NCBI GenBank assembly: GCA_963662175.1
Contig: OY759217.1
Span: 48,708,108 to 48,772,107, forward strand
DNA length: 64,000 bases
Source: Aradus depressus
Taxonomy: Eukaryota > Arthropoda > Insecta > Hemiptera > Aradidae
Direction of reading: 5' to 3'
Both the position numbers and the translations under genes were made by a program. The notes below the pieces were generated by a model, which saw nothing but the letters and a program-made list of their open reading frames with translations, did not search any database and was not told the DNA's origin. Below, piece by piece: positions 1 through 10,054 of this stretch (positions are counted from its first letter, which is position 1; each line of letters starts with the position of its first letter).

Positions 1-1379
1 TGGCGTCCGGTGCGAGGCCGAAATTTTGTGCACACACCAACCAGGCTCAACGATAGGTTGAGGGATGTATCAATTTTTGCTTTTTTGCCTTATAAAATTT
101 GGTCGCTACTGTTGCTTGTAGATGTCTTGAGTGGCGTGAGAGAGGAAGACCACCAAGCGGTAGCTCCTCAGGGCCAAATGTACATACAATGAGTATTATG
201 GTGTTTATATTTCAAGAAATGGAGGCTGCAATTTCGGATTATCGCAAGTCAACGTTCCACCTCCTCTTCAGTCTTCTGGGAGAATTGTGTGGTGAAGAAA
301 GTGAGTATATGGGTTTGTGTGTGAATGCAATTTGGTATGTAGATGTCTGTAAAGGTCCTGAATTGTGTCGTGTACTGAGTTTGTTCTGAGGGAGGGATGC
401 ACCGTTGCAAGGTGCACCCAAACATGTTAATAATAAATAAAACAAGTCGAAATGGAGTTCCTGTAAAAAAAAGATACAATGTTATAGTTTTTTGTAAATT
501 TCTCATCAACTATTAATTTTATCTAAAAAATAAATATTATCAAAATTAAAGAGTAAAGTATAATGGTCTACAAAAAAAAAAAAATGAACAGTTAATTTTT
601 TTATAACTTCGATATTTCACGAGTAAATTGAAACAATCTGGAAAGGAAATGGTACATTTTTTTAATAGTTTATGCGAATATTTTGTTAAATAATTTTTTT
701 ATGAAAAAAAAGTCAACGTCAAAAGAAAATAATGTAAAATTGTGTACCATAAAGGTACTATTAATGTTCTTCAGAGCTCAGGAGGGTCGAATTAGTGTAA
801 TAAATGTCTGATATAAATTGTGAAAGCTTCTGATATAAAATGTCGAACATTTTGGTGAATGAGTCTATTTGACCTCTCTGGAAGTCAAAATAGGGGTTTA
901 TTTCTTATTGGCACTGAGAAGACGAATGTCGAATATTTTAGGGATGCCCCCCCCCCCCCCCCCCCCCCCCACCATCACCCTGTAACCTTCACCCTGGGTA
1001 CGCCATTGCTAAATTGATACGGTAAAGTTTATTTTTCTAATTATGCTTCTTTGGAATAATGTAACAAATTGAAAACTGTATTAAAATGATAATTTTGAGA
1101 CAGAAATGAATAAGGACCTCCCACCCAAAACAAAAGTTGAAATTAACAAAAGTTTTGTGCCGAGAAAATAGCTAGAAAACACCCCTCAAAACTTTGCTCG
1201 GCCAACTTTGATTGGGCCCAAAAAGGTTGCAGAAAGGTCCTCAGTGATTTACCGTCAACTTACTGCCCCATCTCGAATTATTTGTTTAAAAAAAATAATA
1301 AGTTTGAGTTCTCCCTCTGAAGAAAGAAAAAATAAAAATAACATCTTCCTCTACTTTATGATTTGTTTGTTTGTTTGTT
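1..1379. other. AT-rich stretch with no supportable gene
   Basis: Short overlapping frames are present but none shows a known domain or splice context. A 24-base poly-C run lies at 947-970. I see no repeat here that recurs clearly elsewhere in the window. Confidence 0.5.
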
Positions 1380-1432
1380 TCTGTGACTCCTGCCAGGGCT
1401 TAACTGCGAGGTCATACAGCCTGGCTCTCACT
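1380..1432 (-). repeat. SINE fragment (3' end)
   Basis: A diverged piece of the SINE 3' end (tgactc..gcc.gggctt, then gaggtcat) in minus orientation. It is too short to show the tRNA-like head. Confidence 0.5.
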
Positions 1433-1464
1433 CTACGTATAAAATATCGCTCCGATGTTTTTTT

Positions 1465-1970
1465 TTCTTTCCCAGCTATACGAAGTATAGAGGAAATTAT
1501 GTAATCGGTGAGAAATTCGAAATTTCATGTCACCCATTGATTCCAAAAATTATTTAAAAAAAAATGGTCGGTGAATCACCGGCATTTCCCCAGAATTAAT
1601 CAATTACGTTTTCACTCTCCCTACAAAACCATTCGTACCTTTAGGTTAAATAGGCTATTGGGGTTTTGAAACGAGCCCCCTCCTCTGTTCCCCCTTCTCT
1701 TAGGCCGATTTTGCATAAAATTAATCGGTGATGTCTTTATAAGGTTTTGAATTTAAATAAACATTTTCACTCTAATACATTCATTAAATTGGGAGTTCTC
1801 GTGTGTGTCTGTGAACAATTGAAATTCTATATTTATCCAGAACCCTATAAGGATGACACCACTGATATTCAGCGGAAGAGAAGGATCAGAGAGCAGGGGG
1901 TCGACTCAGAAACCATAATAACAGTTGATGTAATGAATTTATCGAAAATGTAGTTTTGTATACATCATTT
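1465..1970. mobile_element. R1 foldback element, mosaic copy
   Basis: This copy shows the layout that defines R1. It starts with an inverted terminal block (cccagctatacgaagtatag..ttatgtaatcggt) that is the reverse complement of the tail of plus-oriented copies such as 17870-18300. A T/A-rich joint follows, then the motif ggtgaatcaccgg, then the body (tcgctctccc, cgatacattcatta, ggcagttatt). The body turns to minus orientation after about 1800. No reading frame is conserved between copies. I infer a non-autonomous DNA transposon with long terminal inverted repeats; no transposase source is visible. Confidence 0.6.
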
Positions 1971-2387
1971 TTAACCCAAACAATCGATTGGTTTTAGAGA
2001 GCGAAAATGAAGTTAATTAGTAATAATTCTCGCTGAGGAAGTAAATTGTCGATGATTGATCATTCACAAAATACTATTAGTGGTCGCCTGAAATTCCTGG
2101 AACACCCCTGAATGTGTGGTGTATCCTATATATCCAAGAGAAAATGCTATCGGAAAATAAGTTGACCTCTTGCTTAGATACTTTGAAATTGTGGACTTTA
2201 TCGGGAATAACAGTGTATTTTAATTAATAATATATATCAATATTGTATATTGAAGTGGACTGTCACATACCCAACCCCTTTAGCATAAATAAAAATATAC
2301 CTAACTTTTGAAACAATAAAAAATGTAAAGAAAAAATAATGTTTTTTAAAATATTGTGTATTTCACAAGATATATAAAATATATGGC

Positions 2388-2416
2388 AGTACTTTCGGTA
2401 TTGCTAACATCTTCAG
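2388..2416 (-). ncRNA. Hammerhead-like motif, degenerate
   Basis: Read on the minus strand: CTGAAGA, T, then a weak stem, CGAAA, then AGTACT, which is palindromic. CUGANGA and GAAA fit the hammerhead core, but helix II is poor and the base after the palindrome is G, so cleavage is doubtful. Confidence 0.3.
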
Positions 2417-2490
2417 CCACGGCTTAACAAATACTAAATATATATATGCATCTTTACTTATAGTTTATACTGATTGTAAATACTCAAAAT

Positions 2491-2838
2491 AGGTTAGGTT
2501 AGGTTTTATGACTCATGCCCGGGCTTTAACTACGAGGTCATATCGCCTACTACCAGAGCGCTCTTTCGTCACTCTGGTGGACATGAGCCCGACTCTACTT
2601 TAGCAGTCCTAAATTTTGCCTACCCTAAATTTTTATTCATCTAGGGTAGGGGTCTTTAACGAGTACCTGACATCGTACAGGCTCGGGACCATCGCTTAAC
2701 GTCCCATCCGAAGGACGGCGTGCTTAAGTTTATTTTACCTCCCAGATAAAATAAACTAAGGGCCTCGGTCGGGCTACGAACCCACTACCTTGAGCTCAGA
2801 AGTCAAGCACGCATACCACTGAGCTACCGGTGCCCTCT
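2491..2838 (-). mobile_element. tRNA-derived SINE, full length, TTAGG-type tail
   Basis: This is the reference copy of the SINE. Read on the minus strand it begins with a tRNA-like head: A box tagctcagtggta and B box ggttcgtagcc, close to the ggttcgaaacc of other copies. A roughly 270-bp body unrelated to tRNA follows, then a tail of CCTAA units. A 12-bp target duplication, aatactcaaaat, flanks it (2479-2490 and 2839-2850), so the ends are exact. RNA polymerase III would transcribe such an element from the internal A and B boxes, and a partner LINE must supply reverse transcriptase (established SINE biology). Little divergence from the copies at 51684 and 60056 suggests recent activity. Confidence 0.9.
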
Positions 2839-2989
2839 AATACTCAAAATATAAACATTATAAAAAAAAAAAAAAATAAAAAAAAAAAAAATTATATACC
2901 TATATAGTAAGAGGTAGTAAGTAAGCTATACCGAAAGTATTCCCATATATTTTATGAATAGACAATATATATTTTTTAAAAGTTTTTTC

Positions 2990-3929
2990 TTTATATTTTT
3001 TATAAATGAAAATATTTCCCAGGGGAACATCCATAAATTAAGCATCTAGGGTGAGGTGATAGAGTTGGTTTGGGCTTAGTGACATTTAGTCAATTAAATA
3101 TAGTAGTGTAATAATAAATATGTAAATTAATACAATATTATATTAATAAATATAGTTATATAATCAATATGGTATATATAATATAGTGTTAAACATAATA
3201 TTAAACATAATGAGACCAACTCCTATGTTAACATAGTGGTGAGTGTGTGTGTTCACTGGAAAAGAAGGAAGGAATGAAATTTTAGTAACTAGCAAAAGTT
3301 TTAATGTAAAAATATTTTATTTGTTCAATTCTGATTTGGTAAAATTGATGCAATCGATGTAATTTTTAATATTAGTAATATTGTGTTAAATATGGATAGG
3401 GCACCAAATAGAGGATTTATTAATTTATTATAATTAATTGTTTGACAATATTTACGAAATTCGTATAATTACAATAAATCAGAATTAGAAAATCGGGAAT
3501 AATTATGGGAATATTAATTCCACGGTTCATTTATAACTTAAAAATTGTTGACAATTATTTATGAGTTTTTACATTAGGTATTAGTTGGCTAGAGTGAGTC
3601 ACGATTCTACAGAGAAACTTACATATCCCCTCCACAACTTAGCTCGGGTGCGCACTGACTTTGCTGCGCATGTTGTATATGGGGACAAACATACAGATGT
3701 ACAAACATTTTAAAAGTTACAATTTTATTTGTATAGATTAACAAGACAAAAATGACATTAATTTAAATAATTGATGAAATTCCGACATTCATTTGACATA
3801 ATTATCAAAGAGCTAACTCATCAACTTATATTGAAAATGAATGGCCTAATGAAGCTTCCTTTTTTAATTTTCTGAAAAAGAAAATCAAATTTATTGTAAT
3901 GAGAACCAGCTGCTATTTTAAAAATTCGT
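2990..3929. other. AT-rich stretch, no gene seen
   Basis: Very AT-rich with short tata/taat runs. No splice-bounded frame, no domain and no repeat shared with the rest of the window was found by eye. Confidence 0.5.
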
Positions 3930-4146
3930 ATCTACCAGAACGCTCTTTCGTCACTCAAGTGGACATGAGCCCGACTCTACTGTGGGAGTCCTAAATTTTG
4001 CCTACCCTAAATTTTTAATTACCAAGGGTACGGGGTCTTTAACGAGTACCTGACATCGTACAGGCTCGGGACCATCGCTTAACGTCCCATCCGAAGGACG
4101 GCATGCTTAAGTTTATTTTACTTCCCAGATAAAATATAGGCGCCCT
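3930..4146 (-). mobile_element. SINE copy with internal deletion
   Basis: The body matches the reference SINE from the ctaccagaacgctc region to ttcccagataaaata, then jumps directly to ggcgccc. The A and B boxes are lost. The TTAGG tail is absent. Confidence 0.8.
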
Positions 4147-4515
4147 AAGATAAATATATGTGTTGTACATTTACTGGGGCATAACTTCATAAAAGCTTTT
4201 CTTATATCTCTTTATTTTTTGTTACTTGTTTATTTATTGATTTGTTTTTGTTATTTATTTATTATATTTGTTCGTTTTAGTGCATATAGCAATATATTTA
4301 CTTATTACAGCATTTAGAATTGTATAGTTGTTTTGCATTATTCTTTACTAAATGTTAGGATTTTGTAGATTGTCCGATGTTGAGGGCTTGCTTTATGAAG
4401 TTCTGGACTCCCATACAAAATTGTCGATACATTGTGTCAATAATAGCAGGTTTGTGCAAGTTTTTTTTTTTTTAATGTTTGAAAGTTGTTTTGATTTTGA
4501 ATCTTTATATATCTA

Positions 4516-5150
4516 CAGGGTAAGCGGGCTACAAGTGGAATAACTCCTAAACGGTTAGAGATATCAAAATTGTGCATAGGACTAAAGTTGTAGCACTCGC
4601 CGAGAGCTATCGTATGGCGTCCTCGAAAAGACAAAAACAACCCTTTTAATGGCTCAAACAGCCCTTTGAAGGGCGAGATTCCCTTTTGACCCTTAAGTTT
4701 CATTACATTTTATTAAAGTACTAAAGAAACAAGGAAGAACTGTGCAAACAGATTTTTGATACGTCAAATAGTTCTCGGAACAGAAACGTTTAAAGTTGCA
4801 CGTTTTTCTTATTCTGAAGTTATTAAATTCCAACTAACTTCAAAATAAGAAAAACGTGCAACTTTAAACGTTTTTGTTCCGAGAACTACTTGACCTATCA
4901 AAAATCTGTTTGCACAGTTCTTCCTTGTTTCTTTAGTACTTTAATAAAATGTAATGAAACTTAAGGGACAAAAGGGAACCCCACCCCTCGAAGGGCTGTT
5001 TGAGCTATTAAAAGGGTCATTTTTGTCTTTTCGAGGACGCCATACGATAGCTCTCGGCGAGTGCTATTACTTTAGTCCCATGCACAATTTTGATATCTCT
5101 AACCGTTTAGGAGTTATTTCACTTGTGGCCCGCTTATCTGGGTCACCCTG
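4516..5150. mobile_element. 635-bp palindromic mariner-type MITE, copy 1
   Basis: The left half (4516-4825) and right half (4840-5150) are near-perfect reverse complements, including the tract aaaacgtgcaactttaaacg next to the centre. The ends read ACAGGGT and ACCCTGT and are flanked by the dinucleotide TA (4514-4515 and 5151-5152), the usual target duplication of Tc1/mariner elements. Mirror-image reading frames of about 90-125 codons in the two halves are by-products of the palindrome. A second copy lies at 36788-37421. Confidence 0.8.
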
Positions 5151-5175
5151 TATTTATAAATTTGATGGTATCCGT

Positions 5176-5425
5176 ACTTGCATACTGAGCTCAAGATTGC
5201 CAGTTCGAAAATCGCCCGAGGCTCTCAGGTTTTTTATCCACCGGAGGTCGGCCACCAAAAAAAAAAAAAAGGTTTTTTATCAGGGAGGTAAAAAAATCAT
5301 TGAGCACGCTGTCCTTTGGATGGAACGTTAAGCGATGGTCCTGAGCGCCTGTACGATGCCAGGTACTCGTATAAGACCCCCACCCTAGGTGAATAAAAAT
5401 TTAGGACTCCCATAGTAGAGTGAGA
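5176..5425 (+). mobile_element. Diverged SINE copy
   Basis: Starts in the head (actgagctcaagattgc, damaged B box ttcgaaaatc) and runs through gatggaacgttaagcgatgg to aggactcccata. A poly-A run at about 5257-5270 splits it. It lacks the 3' end. Confidence 0.7.
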
Positions 5426-5440
5426 ATTTTTATTTAAAAA

Positions 5441-5508
5441 ACGAGTTTGAGGTTCCTCGGTCAGGTTTCGAACCCGCGATCTTGAGCTCTGAGCTGAGTT
5501 TGGACTCA
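5441..5508 (-). repeat. SINE head fragment
   Basis: Minus-strand B box (rc of ggtttcgaaccc) and the ctcaagatcgcgg segment. It abuts the previous copy in opposite orientation, so the two heads form a tail-to-tail pair. Confidence 0.6.
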
Positions 5509-5983
5509 GTGATAGTTCGAGATGAAAAGGTGTGTGGGGGGGAGATGGTGAATGCAGTGAATAAACCAACTTATCTTTTGTGATTTCCACACACACCTGC
5601 CCAACAAATATATTTTTTTTAAATGAAAAACTGTATAGATATAATTAAATCGAGTTGTTTTTTCTGAGGGGAGGTTATCTGTACAAGGTTACTTTATAAA
5701 AATGTTGAATGCGGAGCCAGACGGAACAATGAAGCCTCATCAAGCTGTGGTTTAGCTGCTCTCCTTCTTCTATGACCTTAATTTTGTTCCGCTAATTACA
5801 TTTTAATGATTGAAGCCCTTTCAATTGAAGGCAAATTTAAATGGAATTTTACAGAGGGGGGAAAAAATATCCCTAATTATTTTTATAGAATCCCTTTTAA
5901 TAAATTTTAAGAAAGTATGAAGATATAAGGAGAATTGAGATTCAAGGTCTGTTGTCCTACATGTTTTACAGAGAGGGCATAAG

Positions 5984-6273
5984 GAGTTAGTTATTGTGAC
6001 TCAAGCCCAGGCTTTAACTAGAAGGTCATATCGCCTACTACCAGAGCGTTCTGGTGAACATGCGCCTGACTCCATTGTGGGAGTCCTAAATTTTGCCTAC
6101 CGAAGGTTTATTCACCATCATTTAACGAGTACCTGACATCGCACAGGCTCGGGACCATCGATTAACGGCGTGCTTAATTTTATTTCACCTCCCAGATAAA
6201 AAAAATCTAAGGGCCTCGGCCGGGTTTTGAACCAGCGATCTTGAGCTCAGTAAGCAAGCACGCATACCACTGA
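5984..6273 (-). mobile_element. SINE copy, TTAG-type tail
   Basis: The tail side reads gagttagttattgtgactc, i.e. TTAG units and not TTAGG. The head is truncated within the A box. A possible 7-bp target duplication, gcataag, lies at 5977-5983 and 6274-6280. Internal deletions distinguish it from the young copies. Confidence 0.75.
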
Positions 6274-6574
6274 GCATAAGTATTTCTATTTATTTTTAGT
6301 TAGGGCATTGGCCAGGAATTTCATGTTTGTCGACCCCTGATTCCATAAATAAAGGGGCCGTGAGGATCAGAGCTTAGGGCTTCGGTTGCATGAAAACACG
6401 GGGGCGCTTCTCCTGAGTTTCTTATTTTATAGATAAAACTTCTCTACTGGGTCCATGGATGTTTGTGAATAACCCCGGTAATGTAGCCCGTCCCCATGGG
6501 GTGCCAAAATAAAAATGGGACCCCCCCCCCCCTAGCAGCCCAAAAAAATTTATGCTGGGGAGTGAAAAATTATA

Positions 6575-7100
6575 ATATGAAGATGGCTGATGTAGTGAGA
6601 AGTAATTATTTCGCAGGATGTCAAATATAAGGTAGTCTGACCTCTCACAGATTTTTATTTAAGTAATGCTAGCCGGCTTTCGAGGTCTCCCTCATCATCA
6701 GGCAGTCTACAAAAGAACCATCCTTAATATAGTATATAATATTAATAGCAAATAAATAATTAAAAACACAATTTTTGATAAAACATACCTGATAAAAAAT
6801 TTTGAATAAAACTAAACAATAAAAATAAATAAATAACAATCTACAACAACAAACATTAACAATTTAAAATATCATGGATGGGGACAGACGAGTTATTCCT
6901 GTCCACCATCTGAGTCACAACTGGGAGAACGGTGTACGTGAGACTGGACAAACCTCCCATCCCCTCCCTAGAGTTGAGAAGGGGGGACTCTCTCTTCCTC
7001 CTTTCCAATTTGATTTCGATACTTTCCAATGTATCCATCTTTCTACTTTTTTGGACATGATGCAGTAACGAGACTGAACCGGCCTCATGTCCTGTGTTCC
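6575..7100 (-). repeat. PLE1 left inverted arm
   Basis: Reverse complement of 7966-8443. It carries a minus-strand frame (6856-7038) encoding the same last 60 residues as the main ORF and a minus-strand hammerhead-like motif at 6670-6701. The joint with the RT-coding part is at about 7098-7101, within tgtgttcccccatgg. Confidence 0.9.
6670..6701 (-). ncRNA. Hammerhead-like motif, PLE1 left arm
   Basis: Exact mirror of 8356-8387: CTGATGA, extra T, GAGG-GAGA-CCTC stem-loop, GAAA, GCCGGC, TA. Confidence 0.5.
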
Positions 7101-8201
7101 CCCATGGGTTCCCCCTTTAGTCCTCTAGCAGCGGAAGTCTACATGGATTGGTTGGAGAGGGAGTTTATAATAAACCCCAGAAACCCACATTTCCACAAAA
7201 TAGCGCTCTGGACGAGGTACGTGGATGATATTTTGGTGGAGTTCACGGGAACCAATTCTGAACTAAACAGCTTACACGACTACATAAACTCACTTACAGA
7301 CACTATAAAATTCACCATAGACATAGAACAAAACAATAGCATCAATTATTTAGATCTACAAATCACAAAACAGGACAAGAGCTACACCTTCGACATTTAC
7401 AGGAAACACACCAGTACAGAAACATTAATACCAAACAGTTCATCTCATCACACAAAACATAAACATGCAGCATTTCATTCTTTCATAGACAGATTACTCA
7501 AACTCCCTGTTTCCTGTGACTCCTACGAAAGAGAGTTGGAGCACATCAGACACCTCGCCGTCGTTAATGGTTACACAACCGACCTGGTAGACCGTATATT
7601 GAAAAGAAAGACGGAGGAGAAAATGGTAACGTCAGTGTACGGAGGGTGTAGCCAAACTAAGGAGAGGGCTGACGGGGGTGGCTGGTGTGTTCTGTCGTAC
7701 CTCCCCAGACTATCTGAGAAATTATCTCGGGTAATAAATAGAGATGATGTGAATGTGGGTTTCAAAAGTAGGACTTCTCTTAAGGGGATGCTCTCAAAAA
7801 CCAAAGATCGTGTGGACCTCCCTGACAAATCCGGCGTGTACAGGATTACTTGTAAAGACTGTGAATGTTTTTATCTTGGGCAGACAGGCCGGAAGCTGAG
7901 GACTAGAGTGAAGGAACATTTGAGGAGGGGCGACTCTGAATTTTTCCAACACCTCCAGAACACAGGACATGAGGCCGGTTCAGTCTCGTTACTGCATCAT
8001 GTCCAAAAAAGTAGAAAGATGGATACATTGGAAAGTATCGAAATCAAATTGGAAAGGAGGAAGAGAGAGTCCCCCCTTCTCAACTCTAGGGAGGGGATGG
8101 GAGGTTTGTCCAGTCTCACGTACACCGTTCTCCCAGTTGTGACTCAGATGGTGGACAGGAATAACTCGTCTGTCCCCATCCATGATATTTTAAATTGTTA
8201 A
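7029..8201 (+). CDS. Penelope-like RT/GIY-YIG polyprotein, 5'-truncated
   Basis: Encodes the C-terminal part of a Penelope-like element protein: reverse transcriptase that copies the element RNA, fused to a single-strand nicking endonuclease. In the 390-residue frame the first 25 or so residues are read from the inverted left arm and are not native. Genuine sequence starts near SPMGSPFSPLAAEVYMDWLE. The RT catalytic box is YVDD (residues 64-67). The GIY-YIG domain spans about 267-350, with GVY (269-271), YLG (282-284), basic residues in GRKLRTRVKEH, and a CKDCEC pair between the two halves, as is usual in this family. It ends TGT-TAA. RT fingers and the N-terminal domain are missing, so this copy cannot be autonomous. 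The reading frame is otherwise undamaged. Confidence 0.9.
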   Translation: MYPSFYFFGHDAVTRLNRPHVLCSPMGSPFSPLAAEVYMDWLEREFIINPRNPHFHKIALWTRYVDDILVEFTGTNSELNSLHDYINSLTDTIKFTIDIEQNNSINYLDLQITKQDKSYTFDIYRKHTSTETLIPNSSSHHTKHKHAAFHSFIDRLLKLPVSCDSYERELEHIRHLAVVNGYTTDLVDRILKRKTEEKMVTSVYGGCSQTKERADGGGWCVLSYLPRLSEKLSRVINRDDVNVGFKSRTSLKGMLSKTKDRVDLPDKSGVYRITCKDCECFYLGQTGRKLRTRVKEHLRRGDSEFFQHLQNTGHEAGSVSLLHHVQKSRKMDTLESIEIKLERRKRESPLLNSREGMGGLSSLTYTVLPVVTQMVDRNNSSVPIHDILNC

Positions 8202-8355
8202 TGTTTGTTGTTGTAGATTGTTATTTATTTATTTTTATTGTTTAGTTTTATTCAAAATTTTTTATCAGGTATGTTTTATCAAAAATTGTGTTTTTAATTA
8301 TTTATTTGCTATTTATATTATATACTATATTAAGGATGGTTCTTTTGTAGACTGC

Positions 8356-8387
8356 CTGATGATGAGGGAGACCTCGAAAGCCGGCTA
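8356..8387 (+). ncRNA. Hammerhead-like motif, PLE1 right arm
   Basis: CTGATGA (8356-8362), T (8363), helix II GAGG/CCTC with GAGA tetraloop, GAAA (8376-8379), GCCGGC (palindromic, short helix III) and TA (8386-8387) as a possible NUH cleavage site. Helix I would be TGC before the core pairing with GCA after it. Penelope-like elements are known to carry hammerhead motifs with short helix III that can act as dimers. The single base between A9 and helix II departs from the canonical core, so activity is uncertain. Confidence 0.55.
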
Positions 8388-8455
8388 GCATTACTTAAAT
8401 AAAAATCTGTGAGAGGTCAGACTACCTTATATTTGACATCCTGTGAAAAATTATA

Positions 8456-9109
8456 CTAGACATTTCTCCAGATTTATGACTTTTAATACTACTAATAAAG
8501 AAAAAACTAGACTAGATTTTTCTTATATATACAATAAACATGTCCAACATTGGAAAGACAGAAAAGAACAATAGCACTCCAGTATGACAAAAGTTGATGA
8601 AATGTGAATGACGTACTTGACATCAAAAAGACATAGTTGGCATCATAAAGACATAGTTGACATCAAAAAGCGAAAAGTTGAAGAGTCCAAAGTTGGATGA
8701 AGGCTTTGTGAGAAGTACGAGTAGAGAAGACGGAGAAGTGGAAATAGAATGTTTATCATCAAATAAGTTTAGGACGGGTTGGCAAAGGGAGAAGGGATTG
8801 ATTATAAAGTTGTGCTAAGTGCTAAGCGTGCAGAACAGGGCTCTGCTACCAAGAAGTTCAGAGGCAAAGTCAGGCTAGCTCAGCCAATCACCATTCAGGC
8901 ATTTGTGTTCAGTGGGTAACTTTTGTGAAAATATAGTTGTAATAATGGAGGGGAAGACATCGTAAGTGTAGTTGATGAAAAAATGTATTCCGACTACCAG
9001 AAATTTTATTGAATAGTATTTAAAGGTAAGTTTCGGCCCAAAATGTCATCTTGAGCCCTTTCTTAATGTTGCCCTACTTCAGTTAAAGTTGATGTTATCC
9101 TTAGGTCTT
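8456..9109. other. Stretch with no supportable gene
   Basis: Contains a short imperfect array at 8612-8672 of about 20-bp units (gacatagttg.catcataaa). The rest is unique in the window, with no domain or splice-bounded frame. Confidence 0.5.
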
Positions 9110-9600
9110 AGAAAACAGCTAAAATATTTTATTATTGTTCTTCATTTCATTATACCTGTGGTGTACGGAAGTATTGTAATCACCGCAAAAGAGATTGCAG
9201 CTAAGAACTTGAAATTTGGAATGAAGGCCAAAATCGGTCGAAAATTGAGACCACATTATTTCAAGGCCTAAGTACAGTGATACCGCTTACGTATAAGACC
9301 TAATCGAAAATCTTTTCAAGGAAACGTTGTAGAGAAAACTGAAATGCAATGCATCGCAAGTAGTCCGGTTTTTGAGATACATACCAAAAACTGTCCTGAA
9401 ATGTAGTTTTGAAACACATATTTTTAGACATTTCCTTGTTTTACTCGAAAACTGTTAGTCCTATCGAAAAGTTGTTTATTACCACGAATTTTTCATTACA
9501 TGACTAATATGTCCACAGATTCGTGACAGGATCAATACGACCTACGTAAGTTAGAGCGCCTCAAAGATTAAAAATTAATTCCCTTAGGAATTATTTAGTT
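9110..9600 (+). repeat. R2 interspersed repeat, copy 1
   Basis: Starts ggaagtattgtaatc, followed by caaaatcgg, accgcttacgtataagacc, cttttcaagg, gtcctatcgaaa and cctacgtaagtta blocks in the same order as at 25050-25600 and 31680-32080. No coding frame is shared among the three. Class unknown. Confidence 0.65.
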
Positions 9601-9602
9601 AG

Positions 9603-9688
9603 TTATTATGACTCATACCCGGGCTTTAAGTACGAGGTCATATGGCCTACTACCAGAGCGCTCTTTCGTCACTCTGGTGCACATGAGC
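9603..9688 (-). repeat. SINE 3' fragment, TTAG-type tail
   Basis: The last 85 bases or so of the SINE (tagttattatgactc to gtgcacatgagcc), joined directly to an R1 fragment. Confidence 0.75.
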
Positions 9689-9840
9689 CATAAATTTTCT
9701 GTCGATAAATACATTACATCGGCGGTTATTGGGTTTTTTGGATTGATATTTGGAATCTGTAAGCCGGAAAACATGAAATTCCGTTGAAAACTCCGCATCG
9801 AATTTTTGACTTCCACCGTACTTCATATAGTTGGGGATGT
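9689..9840 (+). repeat. R1 tail fragment
   Basis: Body end and terminal repeat: gtcgataaatacattacatc, atatttggaatctg, ggaaaacatgaaattccg, ending near ttcatatagttggggatgt. Confidence 0.65.
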
Positions 9841-10054
9841 AAAAACAAAAACCATCAGAAGAAAATAATGAAATTCAGAAAATTGTTTTTTGAGTAGAAA
9901 GGAAAACTAATGAGATTACTACATAAAAGTAGGCACAAACTGAAGAGGAAGGAATAATTGACCAGGTTACAAACAAGATGGAGGAAGATGAAAGAAAATT
10001 ATCAAAATGAGAATTCAATGAAATTAGGTGGAGGGGAATACAAAGAGGGGTGCG

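Larger units (their letters stand above)
2342..2981. mobile_element. Inverted pair of PLE-type ends interrupted by a SINE
   Basis: Arms 2342-2410 and 2923-2981 are reverse complements, both containing tatataaaatatatgg-like sequence and the block actttcggta / taccgaaagt. A hammerhead-like core in minus orientation lies in the left arm. A SINE (2491-2838) and an A-rich tract fill the centre. The arrangement resembles the inverted ends of PLE1 at 6575-8443, but no coding sequence remains. Confidence 0.45.
6575..8443 (+). mobile_element. PLE1: young Penelope-like retroelement with inverted ends
   Basis: The element is bounded by a 12-bp duplication, tgaaaaattata (6563-6574 and 8444-8455), some of which may be end microhomology. 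The right arm (about 7966-8443) holds the last codons of the ORF, the 3' region and a hammerhead-like motif. The left arm (6575 to about 7100) is its reverse complement and appears identical, so the insertion is recent. The copy is 5'-truncated: of the reverse transcriptase only the palm with YVDD and downstream parts remain, followed by a GIY-YIG endonuclease. Inverted partial copies joined to truncated elements are a known feature of Penelope-like elements. Confidence 0.9.

Noticed and set aside
2491..2504. Interstitial telomere at the ggttaggtt tracts
   Set aside because: Only two to three units, always at the 3' end of SINE copies and inside their target duplications. They are SINE tails.
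4954..5331. 125-codon ORF in the palindromic MITE
   Set aside because: The mirror half encodes the same peptide and the frame runs into a SINE. By-product of the palindrome.
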